DNA from: Lycium barbarum
Taxonomy: Eukaryota; Streptophyta; Magnoliopsida; Solanales; Solanaceae
Direction: 5' to 3'
Assembly (NCBI RefSeq): GCF_019175385.1
Contig: NC_083345.1
Location: 116,112,480-116,176,479, forward strand
Length of the DNA stretch: 64,000 nucleotides
Under the pieces are notes generated by a model. It searched no databases. It had not been told where the DNA came from and saw only the letters and a list, made by a program, of their open reading frames with translations. This document shows positions 22,328 to 38,199 of the stretch, piece by piece. The translations under genes and the position numbers were made by a program. The number at the start of each line of letters is the position of its first letter. Positions within the stretch are counted from its first letter, which is position 1.

Positions 22328-22677
22328 AGAGGTAATTCAGACCCCATTTTTCCAGAATCAGAAAATAAGTACAGAAACCAGTCTAACAAATTATAACTCA
22401 TGTTTCAGCAGCAGCTACTGATTTGTGGCTATTCTGAAAACCCAACCTGCTCAAAACAATTCCAAAAATTTTAAAACTCTGCAGATTAGTCACAAATCAT
22501 AAACTAAACTGTTCTAAAAAATCAAATTTCAAAAATGATTTAAAATTTTTAAAACGATGGGTTGCCTCCCACCAAGCGCTAAAGTTAACGTCGCGGCACG
22601 ACGGTTACCAATTTTACCGCTTTTCTCACCATTTGGAGCTTATGAATTGGGCACCTAACTTGGAATCAAGTTTGTGA

Positions 22678-23169
22678 TCACGAGCAGCGGGGGGGTGGTA
22701 AATATCTGATCACGCCAAGTAAAATATTGTTCATCCTACACTTCTTGGCTTTCAAGTGAGGAATGTCATTTTGCCTTGTTGGATTTTCAAATTGCAAAAT
22801 ATAAGGCACTTGAACTTTTTGAATTATGACATCCTCTTTTTCCCCCGGATTGGGGTCAACACCAACCATATTGTTCAGAACAATGGTTGACTCCAATTCA
22901 TTTTTTTCTTTGGCATTCCCAATTAACTCATCTTCATGATTTACCCTTTCATCTTGAGCATTGGGGAGTTCATAATGATTTGCCCATGAAGGATTTTCTT
23001 CATCTGTCATCAAACCAAGTTGAAGACTAGTTTCCAAGTATTCTTCCAAGGCTTTTTGATTTTCATTACCCTCACCTAGCAGGCACTCCATCATGAGTTT
23101 GAACTCACCAATTTGGCCATGCTCACAATAAAAGTCATTACTAAACAAGTTTTCATGGAAAGATGCCAT
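22678..23169 (-). CDS. 163-aa acidic ORF of unknown function in the Gypsy-like element
   Basis: Frame from ATG at 23169 (MASFHENLFSNDFYCEHGQI) to the stop at 22678, starting about 110 bases inside the primer binding site, so it is the first ORF of the element's genomic RNA. The protein is Glu/Asp/Asn-rich (LEEYLETSLQLGLMTDEENP, HEDELIGNAKEKNELEST) with no recognised domain, zinc knuckle or protease motif. Extra 5' ORFs are common in Tat/Ogre-type elements, but I cannot match it to one. It might be a gag-replacing or regulatory protein, or simply a fossil. Confidence 0.5.
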   Translation of the reverse strand: MASFHENLFSNDFYCEHGQIGEFKLMMECLLGEGNENQKALEEYLETSLQLGLMTDEENPSWANHYELPNAQDERVNHEDELIGNAKEKNELESTIVLNNMVGVDPNPGEKEDVIIQKVQVPYILQFENPTRQNDIPHLKAKKCRMNNILLGVIRYLPPPRCS

Positions 23170-23280
23170 TTTTTTTTTATATAAAATAAGATAAAACACA
23201 GAAAACAACTACACAAATATTTACGGGTTCGGTTCAAAGCAAGTTAGCTTATTTCCTAGATTAGCTAAAATACGCCAATT

Positions 23281-23300
23281 GTTCCCCGGCAGCGGCGCCA
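23281..23300 (-). other. Gypsy-like element primer binding site
   Basis: The minus strand carries TGGCGCCGCTGCCGGGGAAC, four bases inside the 5' LTR. This motif is the common primer site of plant Tat/Athila-type Gypsy elements. Confidence 0.85.
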
Positions 23301-23304
23301 TTTT

Positions 23305-24514
23305 TTATAACGTCCAAATCCAGCCTATTAATTAGAATGGGCACGGTCGTATGCAAATATAATTTACCCAACTATGAGTCGGGGTCGAATCCCACAGAGA
23401 ACAATATGTAGGCGATTAGGAAAAGTAGGAATTTTCACCAATAATAGCTAAAGTCAAACGATGGATAATATTTTGGTTGTGTTTGAGAAAGAATTATAGC
23501 TAATGCAAAAATGTAAACTAACCTAGAAAGCAAGTAAAATGATCAATGGCCACAAGCTTGGATACAAGGGAAACTACGCTCAAGTAACGATCCAATGTAC
23601 TTCATGATTTACAAATAATGGTGAGTTTATATTACTTAGCCTCGGATAATGACTCTAAATTAGCTTCTTCCGAAGACTAACTAGACTACCTAATTGAATA
23701 TCCCTAAAGCAATTAGGAGCATTAAGAACACCCGAATATGGCTACAAGTGGTGTCGCCTATCCCTAGGTCGATTTCCATTAGATGAGGGTTAACGCCCCT
23801 AATTCTTGTTAATTAATCTTTCCCAATCCCGAGTTTGCCTCTTCCAAGTTTAAACCGAAATAAATGGGCAAGTCTTAGGGTTAGCTACTTCCTTAAGAAT
23901 CATTCAAAATGAGATTAATTAAAGAAACAAGAGCTCACTTCATTAGGAATAAAATCATTCAACACATAAGCAAAACAAGAGATTCAATCCAAACTTTAAT
24001 CAAGAATACTTCCATAAACGAGATTCAAGTATTGAAATGAAATACTACACACATATATATTCAATACAAAACAAGAGTAGAAGAAATGGGTAAAGAATTT
24101 CTCATTGTGTGCCTCCAAATCTTCTCTTCCAAGGTGTTGGTGATGAACCCTAGCCTCCAAAGTTGTGAAAACTGCCAAAGATGTGTTTGGAAAACCCTAG
24201 TTTTCTTTTAATAGGACTTGGAATGGCAAAAATCGTTAAATCCCAAGTTCTGGTCGAACTGGGCTAAAATTCCTTCTGCGCGAACGCGCCAGTATTCTGC
24301 GCGAACGTGTGGACTTAATTTCCTAGAACCTCCAGTTATTTCCAGTGATCAACGTTTTGTGCTCTGTTTCGCTTGTTTTCCACACTTAGGCTCTAGGGAC
24401 CTCGTATTACCTGAAACATGATAAAAACCACGTAAAATAACATATACTTGCTTAAAAACAAGTAAAACTTATAGCCGAAAAGCATCGATTGTGGCGTAAA
24501 ATCACGCCACATCA
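23305..24514 (-). repeat. Gypsy-like element 5' LTR
   Basis: About 1,210 bp. Homologous to 17535-18726 throughout, for example the shared block cccacagagaacaatatgta. The inner boundary starts TT rather than TG. The position of the TATA box reads tattaaaag, so it is weakened relative to the other copy. It holds only two CpG dyads (24278-24309). Confidence 0.85.
24278..24309. promoter_or_regulatory. CpG dyad pair in the 5' LTR
   Basis: gcgcgaacgcg at 24278-24288 and gcgcgaacgtg at 24299-24309, 21 bp apart. The other dyads present in the 3' LTR are deleted here, and the second copy has one CpG-to-TpG change. Confidence 0.85.
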
Positions 24515-25822
24515 GTGTTTACTGTGATGGTTGTGGGGTTCATCTGATAACTGGCCCTAGGTTCATATCAAAAGTGTAAGACCCTGTAATTGTACTTATT
24601 TGTTGTTTTTATCTGAGCTGACATTAAATGATATAACCATCCTATGTTCATGCAGAAAGGAGAACTACGATCTCTGCAACATATGTTTTGCTGAAATGGA
24701 AAATGATGCTAATTATATCAGAATGGATCGTTCCTTAGCTTACCAGTATCCCTTGTCCTTCAAGGGTTTACATGATCTTCAGACTCAATAAAATTTATAG
24801 GATATAGTAGGAGTCACTTCCCTAAAATTCTCATAACATCTTCTCTTTCTATTTTACCTCTGTTAACTCCTTTATTTTTGTGTCACCTAGACTTCCAAGT
24901 TGCCTGCCGGTGCCCCAACTATCCCACTAGTCTCTCGAGGCTATGGGTGTAAATCAGGTCAGCCAAAGCTGGACAGCCGCTTAATACATGATGTCACTAT
25001 CCTGGATGGAACCATCATGTCCCCTTTAACTCAATTTACCAAGATCTGGAGAATGAAGAACAATGGTAATCTCATCTGGCCTTATGGAACTCTCTGTTGA
25101 ATTAGAGGTGAGAAGTTCTACGAGAAATTAGTCTCTTGTGCTTGTAATTCCCTCTTGTTGACAGTTATTGAATTAAGTATCCAGAAAGTTCTTATGGTAT
25201 GCTGTCATACGCATTGCAGATCACTACAGCTGGCTTGGCTGTTGGCTAGGAGCTTGATGTGGCAGTTGATTTTACTGCTCCTGAGCATCCTGATAGGTAC
25301 ATATCCTACTGGAGATTGGCTTCGTCTTCAGGGCAGAAAATTGGCTAGTGTGTATGGGTGCTTATCCAGGTCAGTGTGGTTTGGTTGCCTCAAAATCCTT
25401 GATGATGTTGATCTAATTCTTGATGTGAAGAATGACCCCTCCTTGTTCATGCAGGTCCATGCTATACTAGACCTGCCAAAAAAGGAGTTGGTTCACGAAG
25501 CTTTTCAGGATTTAAACTCGAATTAACCTCCTGCCAGCAGTGGTATGTCTGAACTTGATATTTTCAATGTGAATCCAGAACCTCAGAACGACCTTCCTAA
25601 ACAAAGATATCTTGAGGAAGAAAGAGTGTGATTTGGAACAGTAAGTTGATGAAAGTTGTTGATCTCTGTGGTTTTGTAAATGCTAATTGTTTTGTTTCCA
25701 TTCATTGTTCTACCAATTGCTATTAAGAGCATGAAAAATATGACCTTGTACTGGTACAACTATAATGGTTCAATTAGATTATTTAAAAAAAAAATGCAAA
25801 TACATTCAGACCTATCTATAAT

Positions 25823-27152
<1,330 letters not shown>

Positions 27153-27604
27153 TCTATAATAGTCATCCTCTAGAAAACATGTTTTTTGTGGAACCGATCT
27201 TTCATGTTTATTATATGTTCTCTATAGCAGCCAGAAAATATCGATAGTTGTTTTAGAGATGTTTGATTGTATTCAATTAGATAACTTCACAACCTAAACA
27301 CAATCACATCAAGTTAACAAGAAAATCAAAGAGAATTTATCTTTCATAAGTTTTTAAATCCAATGAGTTAACTAACCAAATTCAAGCAAGCTAGATGATA
27401 GATCAAAAATCAAATTTTCACTTCTATTGATTTGCAGTATGAAGGTAGTATATATTTGACATGAGCTTGGATGGAGCAACATGGGTAATGATAAGGATTC
27501 ATATATCCGATTCTAACTTGCTTGAGATTAAGCAGTGTAATCGTTATTGTCGTGAGTATTATATATTTGGTCGTGAGTATTATATATTTGGTCGTGAGTG
27601 GGTG

Positions 27605-28790
27605 AGCCAATTGAGTGATGAATTCTCTGTTGAATTAGAAGTGAGAAGTTCTACAAGAAATTAGTCTCTTGTGCTTGTAATTCCCTCTTGTTGACAGTCA
27701 TTGAATTAAGTATCCAGAAAGTTCTTACGGTATGCTGTCATACGCATTGCAGATCACTACAACTGGCTTGGCTGTTGGCCAGGAGCTTGATGTGGCAGTT
27801 GATTTTACTGCTCCTGAGCATCCTGACAGGTACATATCCTACTAGAGATTGGCTTCGTCTTTAGGGCATAAATTTGGCCAGTGTGTATGGGTGCTTATCC
27901 AGGTCAATGTGGTTTGGTTGCCTCAAAATCCTTGATGATGTTGATCTAATTCTTGATGTGAAGAATGACCCCTCCTTGTTCATGCAGGTTAATGTTGTAC
28001 TAGACCTGCCAAAAAAGGAGTTGGTTCACGAAGCTTTTCAGGGTTTAAACTCGAATTAACCTCCTGCCAGCGGTGGTATGTCTGAACCTGATGTTTTCAA
28101 TGTGAATCCAGAACCTCAGAATGACCTTCCTGAACAAAGAAATCTTGAGGAAGAAAGAGTGTGATTTGGAACAGTAAGTTGACGAAAGTTGTTGATCTCT
28201 GTGGTTTTGCAAATGCTAATTGTTTTGTTTCCATTCATTGTTTTACCAATTGCTATTAAGAGCTTGAAAAAGATGACCTTGTACTGGTACAACTGTAATG
28301 GTTCAATTAGATTATTTTAAAAAAAAATGCAAATACAGTCAGACCAATCTATAATAGTCATCCTCTAGAAAACACGTTTTTTGTGGAATCGATCTTTCAT
28401 GTTGTATTATATGTTCTCTATAGCAGCCAGAAAATATTGATAGTTGTTTTAGAGAGGTTTGATTGTATTCAATTAGATACTTCACAACCTAAACACAATC
28501 ACATCAAGTTAACAAGAAAATCAAAGAGAATTTATCTTTCATAAGTTTTTAAATCCAATGAGTTAACTAACCAAATTCAAGCAAGCTAAATGATAGATCA
28601 AAAATCAAATTTTCACTTCTACTGATTTGGAGTATGAAGGTAGTATATATTTGACCTAAGCTTGGATGGAGCAACATGGGCAATGATAAGGATTCAGATA
28701 TCCGATTCCAACTTGCTTGAGATTAAGAAGTGTAATCGTTATTGTCGTGAGTATTATATATTTGGCCGTGAGTGGGTGAGTCAATTGAGT
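27605..28790 (+). pseudogene. NBR1/JOKA2-like pseudogene, second tandem unit
   Basis: A near-identical duplicate of 25096-27604 without the hAT insertion. It includes the end of the FW exon (QLSDEFSVELE, 27607-27641) that is deleted in the first unit, then TTAGLAVGQELDVAVDFTAP (27763-27825), ISY followed by an in-frame TAG, and KKELVHEAFQGLN (28012-28050). It ends at about 28790, where gtgagtgggtgagtcaattg begins a third unit that is cut off after about 20 bases. Confidence 0.88.
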
Positions 28791-28799
28791 TTTCATATA

Positions 28800-31490
28800 G
28801 AAGACACGGAGAAAGTTAAAACAATCTAATAATATACGCAGAACAGCAACTATAATATTACAAGAGGATCATTATTTAACGTGACTATTTTTACTCCTAC
28901 AACACTAACACAACAATTGCTAGTCAGATATTCTTACATCTTATGTGGCAAAGCCTTCTCAGTGAGCTAACATCAAGAGATGCTGATCTATTAATGTTAA
29001 ACAGGATCAACAATACAGCAGTTTTCTCCATGTGATCCTAATGACATTGCAAAAAGTAATTCTATCATTCCTTAATAAGAGATGCAGAGGCACCAATTAA
29101 AAAGAAGGGCCTATTTTCATTTTTGGCCCGTCGGTCAAAATAAATTACGGGCGCTAGCCCAATTATACAATGCAAATGTATATTATGTATATCTATGTAT
29201 ACTACATATATACAATATGTATATTTATTCTTGATATGCAAAAAACATATACATTTGTTAGCTATTATTTTTTAGCGGCCCTAAAAGAACCTCATACCTA
29301 TTGGCAAAGTAGCTACACTCATGGTGGTTCTGCCAGTTAACGACATCTCTTTGCAAGAATTCTGAGTCTACTTGAGATCGAACTCCTACTAGAATTCTGA
29401 AATCCAAAAAGAAGAGTACATCTGATGCAATCCATATAGGATAATAATTGCACATGCGAGACGGTACATCAACTAACTTCTCTGTCATGGAAATAATTGC
29501 GCACTATAACTGTTACTACCAACGGAAGGATGGTTATTCAATTATTTAAGTCATGAGCGCTTATAACCAGTGAAGCTTGTACATATACAGAAAACCAGCC
29601 AATATTTTTTCAGTATAACTTCTATTCCTGAAAATGTACAGTTAATGATCAATGAAGCAACTAAGTTTCTTCATTACCAATTTCCACATTTTCTTTCCAA
29701 AGGTAACAAAAATACCACTAAATTAAAGGAATGAAATTAGAGGGCCAACTCCGCCTCAACTGCCCACAGCAAACTAACCTAAATTCTAGACTTTGTATGA
29801 AGACAAATCAGATTATAGTTTAAAGATATCGGTAGTAAAGTCAAACCAAAATAATAAACTTAATTGCAAGTATTATTACAATCTTATAAAACCGTAAAGA
29901 CAACCGTATCTTAGATCAGATCTCACATGTATTCGTAGCATAACTAAATAGAAACCACCCAAGTTTCTTAAGACGAGCCTCATAGTGGCTCCTCTCGAAG
30001 CATAAGGTGTACTACATTAACTAATCTAGACATTAGCAGCTTGCCCAGAATTTTCCACAAGCGGTGCCTATAATTCAGCTGGTAAGATTGGGTCTAAGAT
30101 TTTACTTCCTATTTCAAATTGTTATTTATCTTATATACGCATGATAATTTTATTGGAGAACATTTTTACACACACATATACAAGAAAAATGTTCTGTGAT
30201 GATGTGTCAGATGACGCCCCTTTCTGGAGGGTGTTCTCCGCCACTGCTAGACGCAAGACAGGGCAACCTGCACTTGTTTTGAGATATTCCCAAATAGACA
30301 GATGCCTCTAGTTTAAGCTTCAGTCACATTACTTTTCATTGACATACTCATGAGAAAAGGTATTACATGGGGGGATACTTCCAGCAGATTTTTCAAAATG
30401 TAGATCTATGCCTTGTTGATGATTTTAACTAGTTTACATACTAGAAGAGCATGATTTATCTTTGTATTTATTGAAGTTCATTTTTTTTTAATGTTCTATG
30501 TACTATACGTTGTATTATTTCTTTCTCTGCTCTTTGTTCTTGATATGATACTATTGTGGAGCCCTGGTATGGAGATTTGGGGACCGTGTGGTTCAGATGT
30601 CTTTACTTATCTTCCAGAGGCTATGGTGCCATTTAGGAAGATTTCCCTTCTTTCTCTCTTTATCATGCGATACTTGTTTCAGATTAAAGTTTGAATTTTT
30701 CCTTTGTATTCTTTCATAGACGGTGAGGAGGAATTCATCTGCGTCTGGAGCTTAGGGACAGTACTGCATGCTGGGGCGACTACCAGAGCTAGGAGTGGGT
30801 CTCGAGGATGGGCTGGTATACAGACCAGTGTTCACACTGTGGCACAACCTAGGGCCAGAGCACCTGTTGTAAAAGTACGTTAAAATTGAATGTACCAGCC
30901 AACTATTGACACAAAGTCTACCAAAATTCATGTAGATAGGTTTTGCACCCATGATACTCAAGTTCGTACTAATATATTCCCCAGGGTTTCACCCCATAGT
31001 ATTTCAATAACAAACTCGATCATCTACCACAGAACTCTCCTTATATAGCAGAACAATGGAAGTGGCTATACATGCCAACAAAAGGGTCCTCAAATTGCAC
31101 AATCATTATCAATGGCAAAGGCACTGCTAAAAACCATGTCCTCCAAGAAACTATAAGCTACATCATGCTACAGCTTTTTCTAACAAAAAACATACGTTAC
31201 TATACTTTATCCGCTAAATAAAAGTCAATTCTTCCCAAACAAAAGTAAGACACTCCAATTGTATTGGCCAAAATACTAATTTGACATGTGGATGACTCAA
31301 GAGGCGACACGTGGCAGTTTGAGTCTAGTTGATCCAGCTCAACCAAGATAATTCCGGTCAGAGTTCAAGGCCGCAACGGGGTAACATCCTCTGAGTACTA
31401 CTCCAGTTCGGCCCAGACCCGTTACATTTAATGACGATTTACCTCACTCCGGAGTAAAGCAATCGGTGATCATCTGTAATCGGTCAAGAT
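28800..31490. other. Intergenic region, mostly unrecognised
   Basis: AT-rich sequence. A GC-richer patch at 30730-30870 (cgactaccagagctaggagt) and one at 30555-30650 look like fragments of something coding, but the frames carry stops and I cannot identify them. 31250-31490 has a GC-richer unique-looking stretch possibly from an LTR. Confidence 0.4.
29105..29280. repeat. Solanaceous-type MITE remnant, TATA-rich core
   Basis: A block with 'tttttggcccgt..aaataaattacgggcgctagcc', a core of tgtatat repeats, and a closing ttagcggccct. The same arrangement appears at 47715-47890 in intron 9 of the coiled-coil gene, so it is a dispersed family. Confidence 0.55.
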
Positions 31491-31504
31491 AAACTTCACC
31501 AGCT

Positions 31505-31880
31505 AACCAACAGTGTTGTTAGAGGCGCGGTTAAGCCCTGAAGCAGGGTCTAAGACATGTTGAGCACTTCACCTTGCTTAATGTGTGTTTTAGTGTTATC
31601 ATCAAGGTTTTAAGACATACTTTTTCTTTTCCTGAAGAGGCGATGCTAGACAATTACTATTTCACTTTATTGTATTTTTTTTTTCAATTTCTTTATTTAT
31701 GTATTTGTATCCATGCTTGTGATTATTAGTCTTGGACTAAAGATATATATTTGTATTTTTTATCGATGTGCGCCTTTTTCATTAAAGCCCATATTTTATT
31801 TGCAATTTGTGCATAAATCCCAAACGGACCTTAGAGCTTTTTTGCGCTTTTCGCTTTTGATGAACTGGTAACCGACCTTG
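31505..31880. repeat. Dispersed repeat remnant with gcgcggttaagcccc-type end
   Basis: Contains gaggcgcggttaagccctga, tgttgagcacttcaccttgc and caaggttttaagacatac, a decayed GC-rich-ended repeat. Boundaries are uncertain and the class is not assigned. Confidence 0.35.
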
Positions 31881-32187
31881 AGAAATCCAGGATTCGCTTT
31901 AGTAGTTACACACCCACATACGTAACAGCTTCAACGTGTAGATAATAATCATTAAGAGGGGGAACGGCTATGGTTGAATATACGCAGGACATTACTTAGG
32001 GATGCCTTATGAGCACGCCACTCTCCCTCACTTGTAACCCATTTGATTTTCATCACAAATACTGCATAAACACTCAATTTGTAACAAATGCACAAGGTCA
32101 ACTTTCTCGATGACACTGCCTGACAGTTCCGCCGAAAATAATTCAATAAGATCTTTTTTTATTCTTTTAATTATTGCTTCACAGCCG

Positions 32188-32302
32188 ATGGTCTATCGGA
32201 ATCAACCTCTCTACCCTACAAAGGTAGGAGTAAGGTCTGTGTACACTCTACCCTCTCCAAACCCCACGTTATGGGATTACACTAAGTATGTTGTTGTTGT
32301 TA
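32188..32302 (+). mobile_element. TTG-tailed SINE 3' portion (TS/Au-like)
   Basis: Contains gtaaggtctgtgtacactct, then ccccacgttatgggattaca and a ttgttgttgtt tail, the conserved 3' region of TS/Au-type plant SINEs. The tRNA-related 5' part is missing. Related copies: 41395, 44046 and 60987. Confidence 0.8.
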
Positions 32303-32309
32303 CTAATTG

Positions 32310-33660
32310 TTTTACAGTTCATTTTTACTTGTTAGCTCAATTTGTCATTATAAGCAAGACCCTAAGCTTCAAGAAGTTAGTACATAGATGATCATTATAA
32401 TCTGTGTGTCCTTGACCTTCAAATATAAATTCAAATTGTTATCCTAAGTTACAAATTTAGGGGCAAACACCAATACCAGTACCATTAAAACCCCAAAAAC
32501 TTCACCTATATCAAATGACAATATCCAACCTTTTCACAAAAACGAAGTAAAACCAAATGATAATTCACAAGAAGAGCAAAAGGACAAACCAAAAAAACAG
32601 AAAAATAAATTAAAAATTAGTAGAAGCATTAACCTTTATCAGATAAACCAATAGAAGAAAGACAGTGAATCAAGCATAGAAGTCGATTTTTTTTCTTCAG
32701 AAGACACAGATAAAATACAGTTGAGGTACAATTAAAAACTAAAAATGATCAAAATAGTCCTATGAGGTTGGACTTTTTTTATCCATACAGAACACATGAC
32801 CAAATGGTGAAAAAAGCGATCACTTTACCTTTTGAAAGTAACAGCGCAAGTGAAAAAATATGATAAGTTTAACAAGCAACTCACAAGAGTTGTATAAAAT
32901 CGTAATAAATGGGAGTGTAACCTTTTGACTGTAACCAAATCTTATATGATAAGAACAAATGTCAACTTTTGCTATTTTTCATGGAAACTCTTGTACCAAT
33001 AATCAACGTATGAAATCATAGCTCAATTGTGTCTCTTGCTGCAAGACGAAAACTATGTTATAAGAAAAACAAGAAAAATGTATACTCTGGTGGATGGTTA
33101 AACTTAACAAATAAATTTTACTTGAACCTTTACGTTTAAGATTTAGGACTAAAATGATTATATTTTTTTTCATACATTAAAAATTATTTTAATTATGTGA
33201 TATATATGAAGGGTGGTCACTTTTTTCTTACATTATGGACAAATTCGTTTGATATATACTTTCTCGTTCATTTTTACTTATCCACTTTTGACTATGCACA
33301 CTCTTAAGAAATAATAAATGAAGTGCATAATTTATCAAGGTACCCATATTAATTGGTGCATATTTTTATTGAATTTGAAAAATAATTTGAAGTGAGTATT
33401 TAATATTATGAGTAAAATAGGAAAAAAGAAATTGTTTTGTTTTGATATACTAAAAATGACAAGTAAAAGTGAAAATCTATTACTCTTCTGATCTCTTAAA
33501 AAAATAAAAAAAATGAAAACCTATTTTTTGAAATATTGAATAAGTAAATGTGACCGGAGGGAAGTATAAATGAAGGAATAAAATAGTCAAACGCTCATAC
33601 ATTAATGACCATCTTCTCTCAAAATTTTCTAGTAACCAAAATTTATAACAAATCAGAAAA
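32310..33660. other. Intergenic stretch, nothing recognised
   Basis: AT-rich, without convincing reading frames or named repeats. 33240-33560 has 'ttttacttatccactttt' and 'ggagggaagtataaatg', hints of a decayed Stowaway-like MITE. Confidence 0.4.
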
Positions 33661-33689
33661 CACACGTGGCGACAAGAATATGGATCATA

Positions 33690-33760
33690 AGATAAAAAGG
33701 CGGTTGTGTCGATAGGCCAAAAACTAAGCCCGTTATTAATGGCCGAATACTTTTGGCCCA
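33690..33760 (+). repeat. Second copy of the RPS6 promoter core
   Basis: The segment with gtgtcgataggccaaaaact and aagcccgtta resembles 35135-35175 (cgtcgataggccagaacata, aagccca) just upstream of RPS6. A MITE adjoins it on the right at about 33765, so a duplicated promoter piece has been cut off from any gene. Confidence 0.55.
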
Positions 33761-33764
33761 AGGC

Positions 33765-34720
33765 CAATGCGCACGATTGCCTTTATTCGGGGGTGGTCAT
33801 TAGTTTTTGCCCCTCAAATTGCTGCTATTTTAATTTTTTTCCTTCACCTAAAATATCAATAAGTTATAGGTTAGAATTTTAGCTCAGTCAAAAAAAGTAA
33901 AATTCACAAGACAGAGTTTCATAGAAAAGTAGGCCTCCTAAATTTTGCCTTGCAAAGTCAAAAGAAAAAAAAAAAGTTCAACATATATTTGGCGAAGACT
34001 AATAATATTAACTTTTAACAAACTTAAAGGACTAAAACCGTTAAATGGATACTTAAAGGGATATTTTGAACCAACATTCAAAAATACAGACGGCAGAAAA
34101 GCTATGGATCATAGGAAAAAAGAAGCATTTTTTTGCGCGGATTGCCCTTCTTTTGGGGTGGTCTTTAATTTTTGCCACTCAAATTGGTGGTCTTTAATTT
34201 TTGTCCTTTGCCTAATACCCCGAGGTTCTGGGTTCAAATCAGACTCAGTAAAAAAAAAAAGTCGCAAAGCAGAGATTTGAATTCACAAGGAGAATTTTGT
34301 CTTCAAAACTCTGCCTTAAGGTAGAGTTTGCCTGCAAAACTCTACCTTAACGCATAGTTTGCCGGTACACTCTGCCCCATCAAGCATAATTTGCCTGCAA
34401 ACTCCGCCTTAAGGAGAGTTTTGCAGGAAAACTATGCCTAATTGGGCAGAGCTTGTAGGCAACCTCCGCCTAGAGGTTTTTTTTTTTTTTTAATATTCTC
34501 CTGAACAGGGGTTTGAATCTGAAATTTTGAGGTTTTAGGTTAAAGGAAAAAGTTAAATACTTTCATTTTTATGGGCAAAAGTTAAAGACCACCCCAAAAT
34601 AAGGGCATTACTGTGAATTGCCCTAAAAGGAGGGTCATTGGCATGCCCCTTGGGTGGTCTTTAATTTTTGTCCCTCAAATTTGTGATCTTTAATTTTTGT
34701 CCTTCAATATTTTTGACGCG
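33765..34720. mobile_element. Nested cluster of 'gattgcccttcttttggggt' TIR elements
   Basis: A full element at about 34138-34625 has inverted ends (attgcccttcttttggggtg near 34140, caccccaaaataagggcatt near 34591) with inner ggttctgggttcaaat / ggggtttgaatctgaa arms. Partial copies flank it at 33765-33960 and 34640-34720. The middle holds repeated aaactctaccttaa and aactctgcc units. The same family occurs at 51940-52663. Confidence 0.75.
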
Positions 34721-35154
34721 ACCTAAACTAAATTTCGGGCGGCATAGTTAGCGTTTAGCTTCTGACATATGTATCATAACATCCCACATGTTACGCCGAA
34801 CAAGATAAAAATTTTAACATTCAACAACATCTTAAAAAAAGTTCTAAGCTTAGATTTTGCAGACATAGTTAGCATTTCACTTCGACATATATATCATCAC
34901 ATCCACAAGAGTTATGCTGAAAAAGACAACAATTTTAACACTCAACAAAATCTGGAAAATACTACACAACTTACGCCACATAACTTAATTCTTACATTAC
35001 TTATATCAAGCTAGGAAAAATTCATTTTTCAAAAATAAAAATATTATAGAACCTATGCCGAGTGAAGCAAGTCTGGATATATTCATTAAGAGGACCTTCA
35101 TTAAATGAGCAACAAAGACCAAAGATAGGAGGGTACGTCGATAGGCCAGAACAT

Positions 35155-35226
35155 AAGCCCATTGCTAAAGCCCAAGTTCAGCTACCCTATATATATATCC
35201 AAATATAGCCATTCTCCAAACCCTAA
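35155..35226 (+). promoter_or_regulatory. RPS6 core promoter
   Basis: Two site II-like motifs (tgggctt on the reverse strand, at 35155-35161 and 35168-35174), a TATA box tatatatatcc (35189-35199) and a telo box aaaccctaa (35218-35226). Site II plus telo box is the known combination in plant ribosomal-protein and other growth genes. Confidence 0.8.
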
Positions 35227-35291
35227 TCACAAAAAGAGGCCATAAAGTGTATTTTTGAACACTTCATCATCTTCACGGCCTCCAACCGAAG

Positions 35292-37993
<2,702 letters not shown>

Positions 37994-38199
37994 GATCAGT
38001 GGGTTCTTATGAGGGGGAAAAAAGGATAAGTGGGATCTAATTCCTGCTATTTTTTTGGTCTGGTTCTTATAGTTGTTTCTGCATGTTTTATGTGGTTTTG
38101 ATGTTCTCTAGTGTTCTCAGATGACATTGATGTGATAGTTGCCACATACAAAATCTTTTCAGGTTCCATATTTTGGTTCCTTTGTCTCTTGATCTATCA

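Larger units (their letters stand above)
17535..24514 (-). mobile_element. Non-autonomous Gypsy-like LTR element with CpG dyad clusters
   Basis: 6,980 bp in minus orientation. Direct terminal repeats at 17535-18726 and 23305-24514 are flanked by a 5-bp target duplication gtgtt at 17530-17534 and 24515-24519. A primer site TGGCGCCGCTGCCGGGGAAC on minus (23281-23300), of the type used by Tat/Ogre/Athila Gypsy elements, adjoins the 5' repeat. The purine tract aagttgggggtgt adjoins the 3' repeat. No protease, RT or integrase is present; there are two ORFs without a recognised enzyme. It interrupts the ZZ-domain exon of the NBR1-like pseudogene. Superfamily is inferred from the primer site, since pol is missing. 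Confidence 0.88.
17288..25640 (+). pseudogene. NBR1/JOKA2-like autophagy receptor pseudogene, first unit
   Basis: NBR1 is the plant selective-autophagy cargo receptor (JOKA2 in tobacco). The ZZ zinc-finger exon is split: it reads NNSDGTGTIFHKGV up to 17534, then after a 7-kb insertion YCDGCGVHLITGPRF from 24520. The split valine codon across the 24573 donor and the exon at 24656 gives KENYDLCNICFAEM. The four-tryptophan (FW) domain follows: LDSRLIHDVTILDGTIMSPL and TKIWRMKNNGNLIWP (24978-25090), and TTAGLAVG and DFTAPEHPDRYISYWRL (25220-25320). KKELVHEAFQDLN is at 25481-25515. Stops and a deletion of roughly 40 bp at about 25096 break the frame. The PB1, UBA and LIR parts are not present here. 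Introns are kept, so it arose by DNA duplication. Confidence 0.88.

Noticed and set aside
30720..30960. GC-richer patch that looks coding
   Set aside because: Both strands show stops or no recognised motif, so I leave it unassigned.
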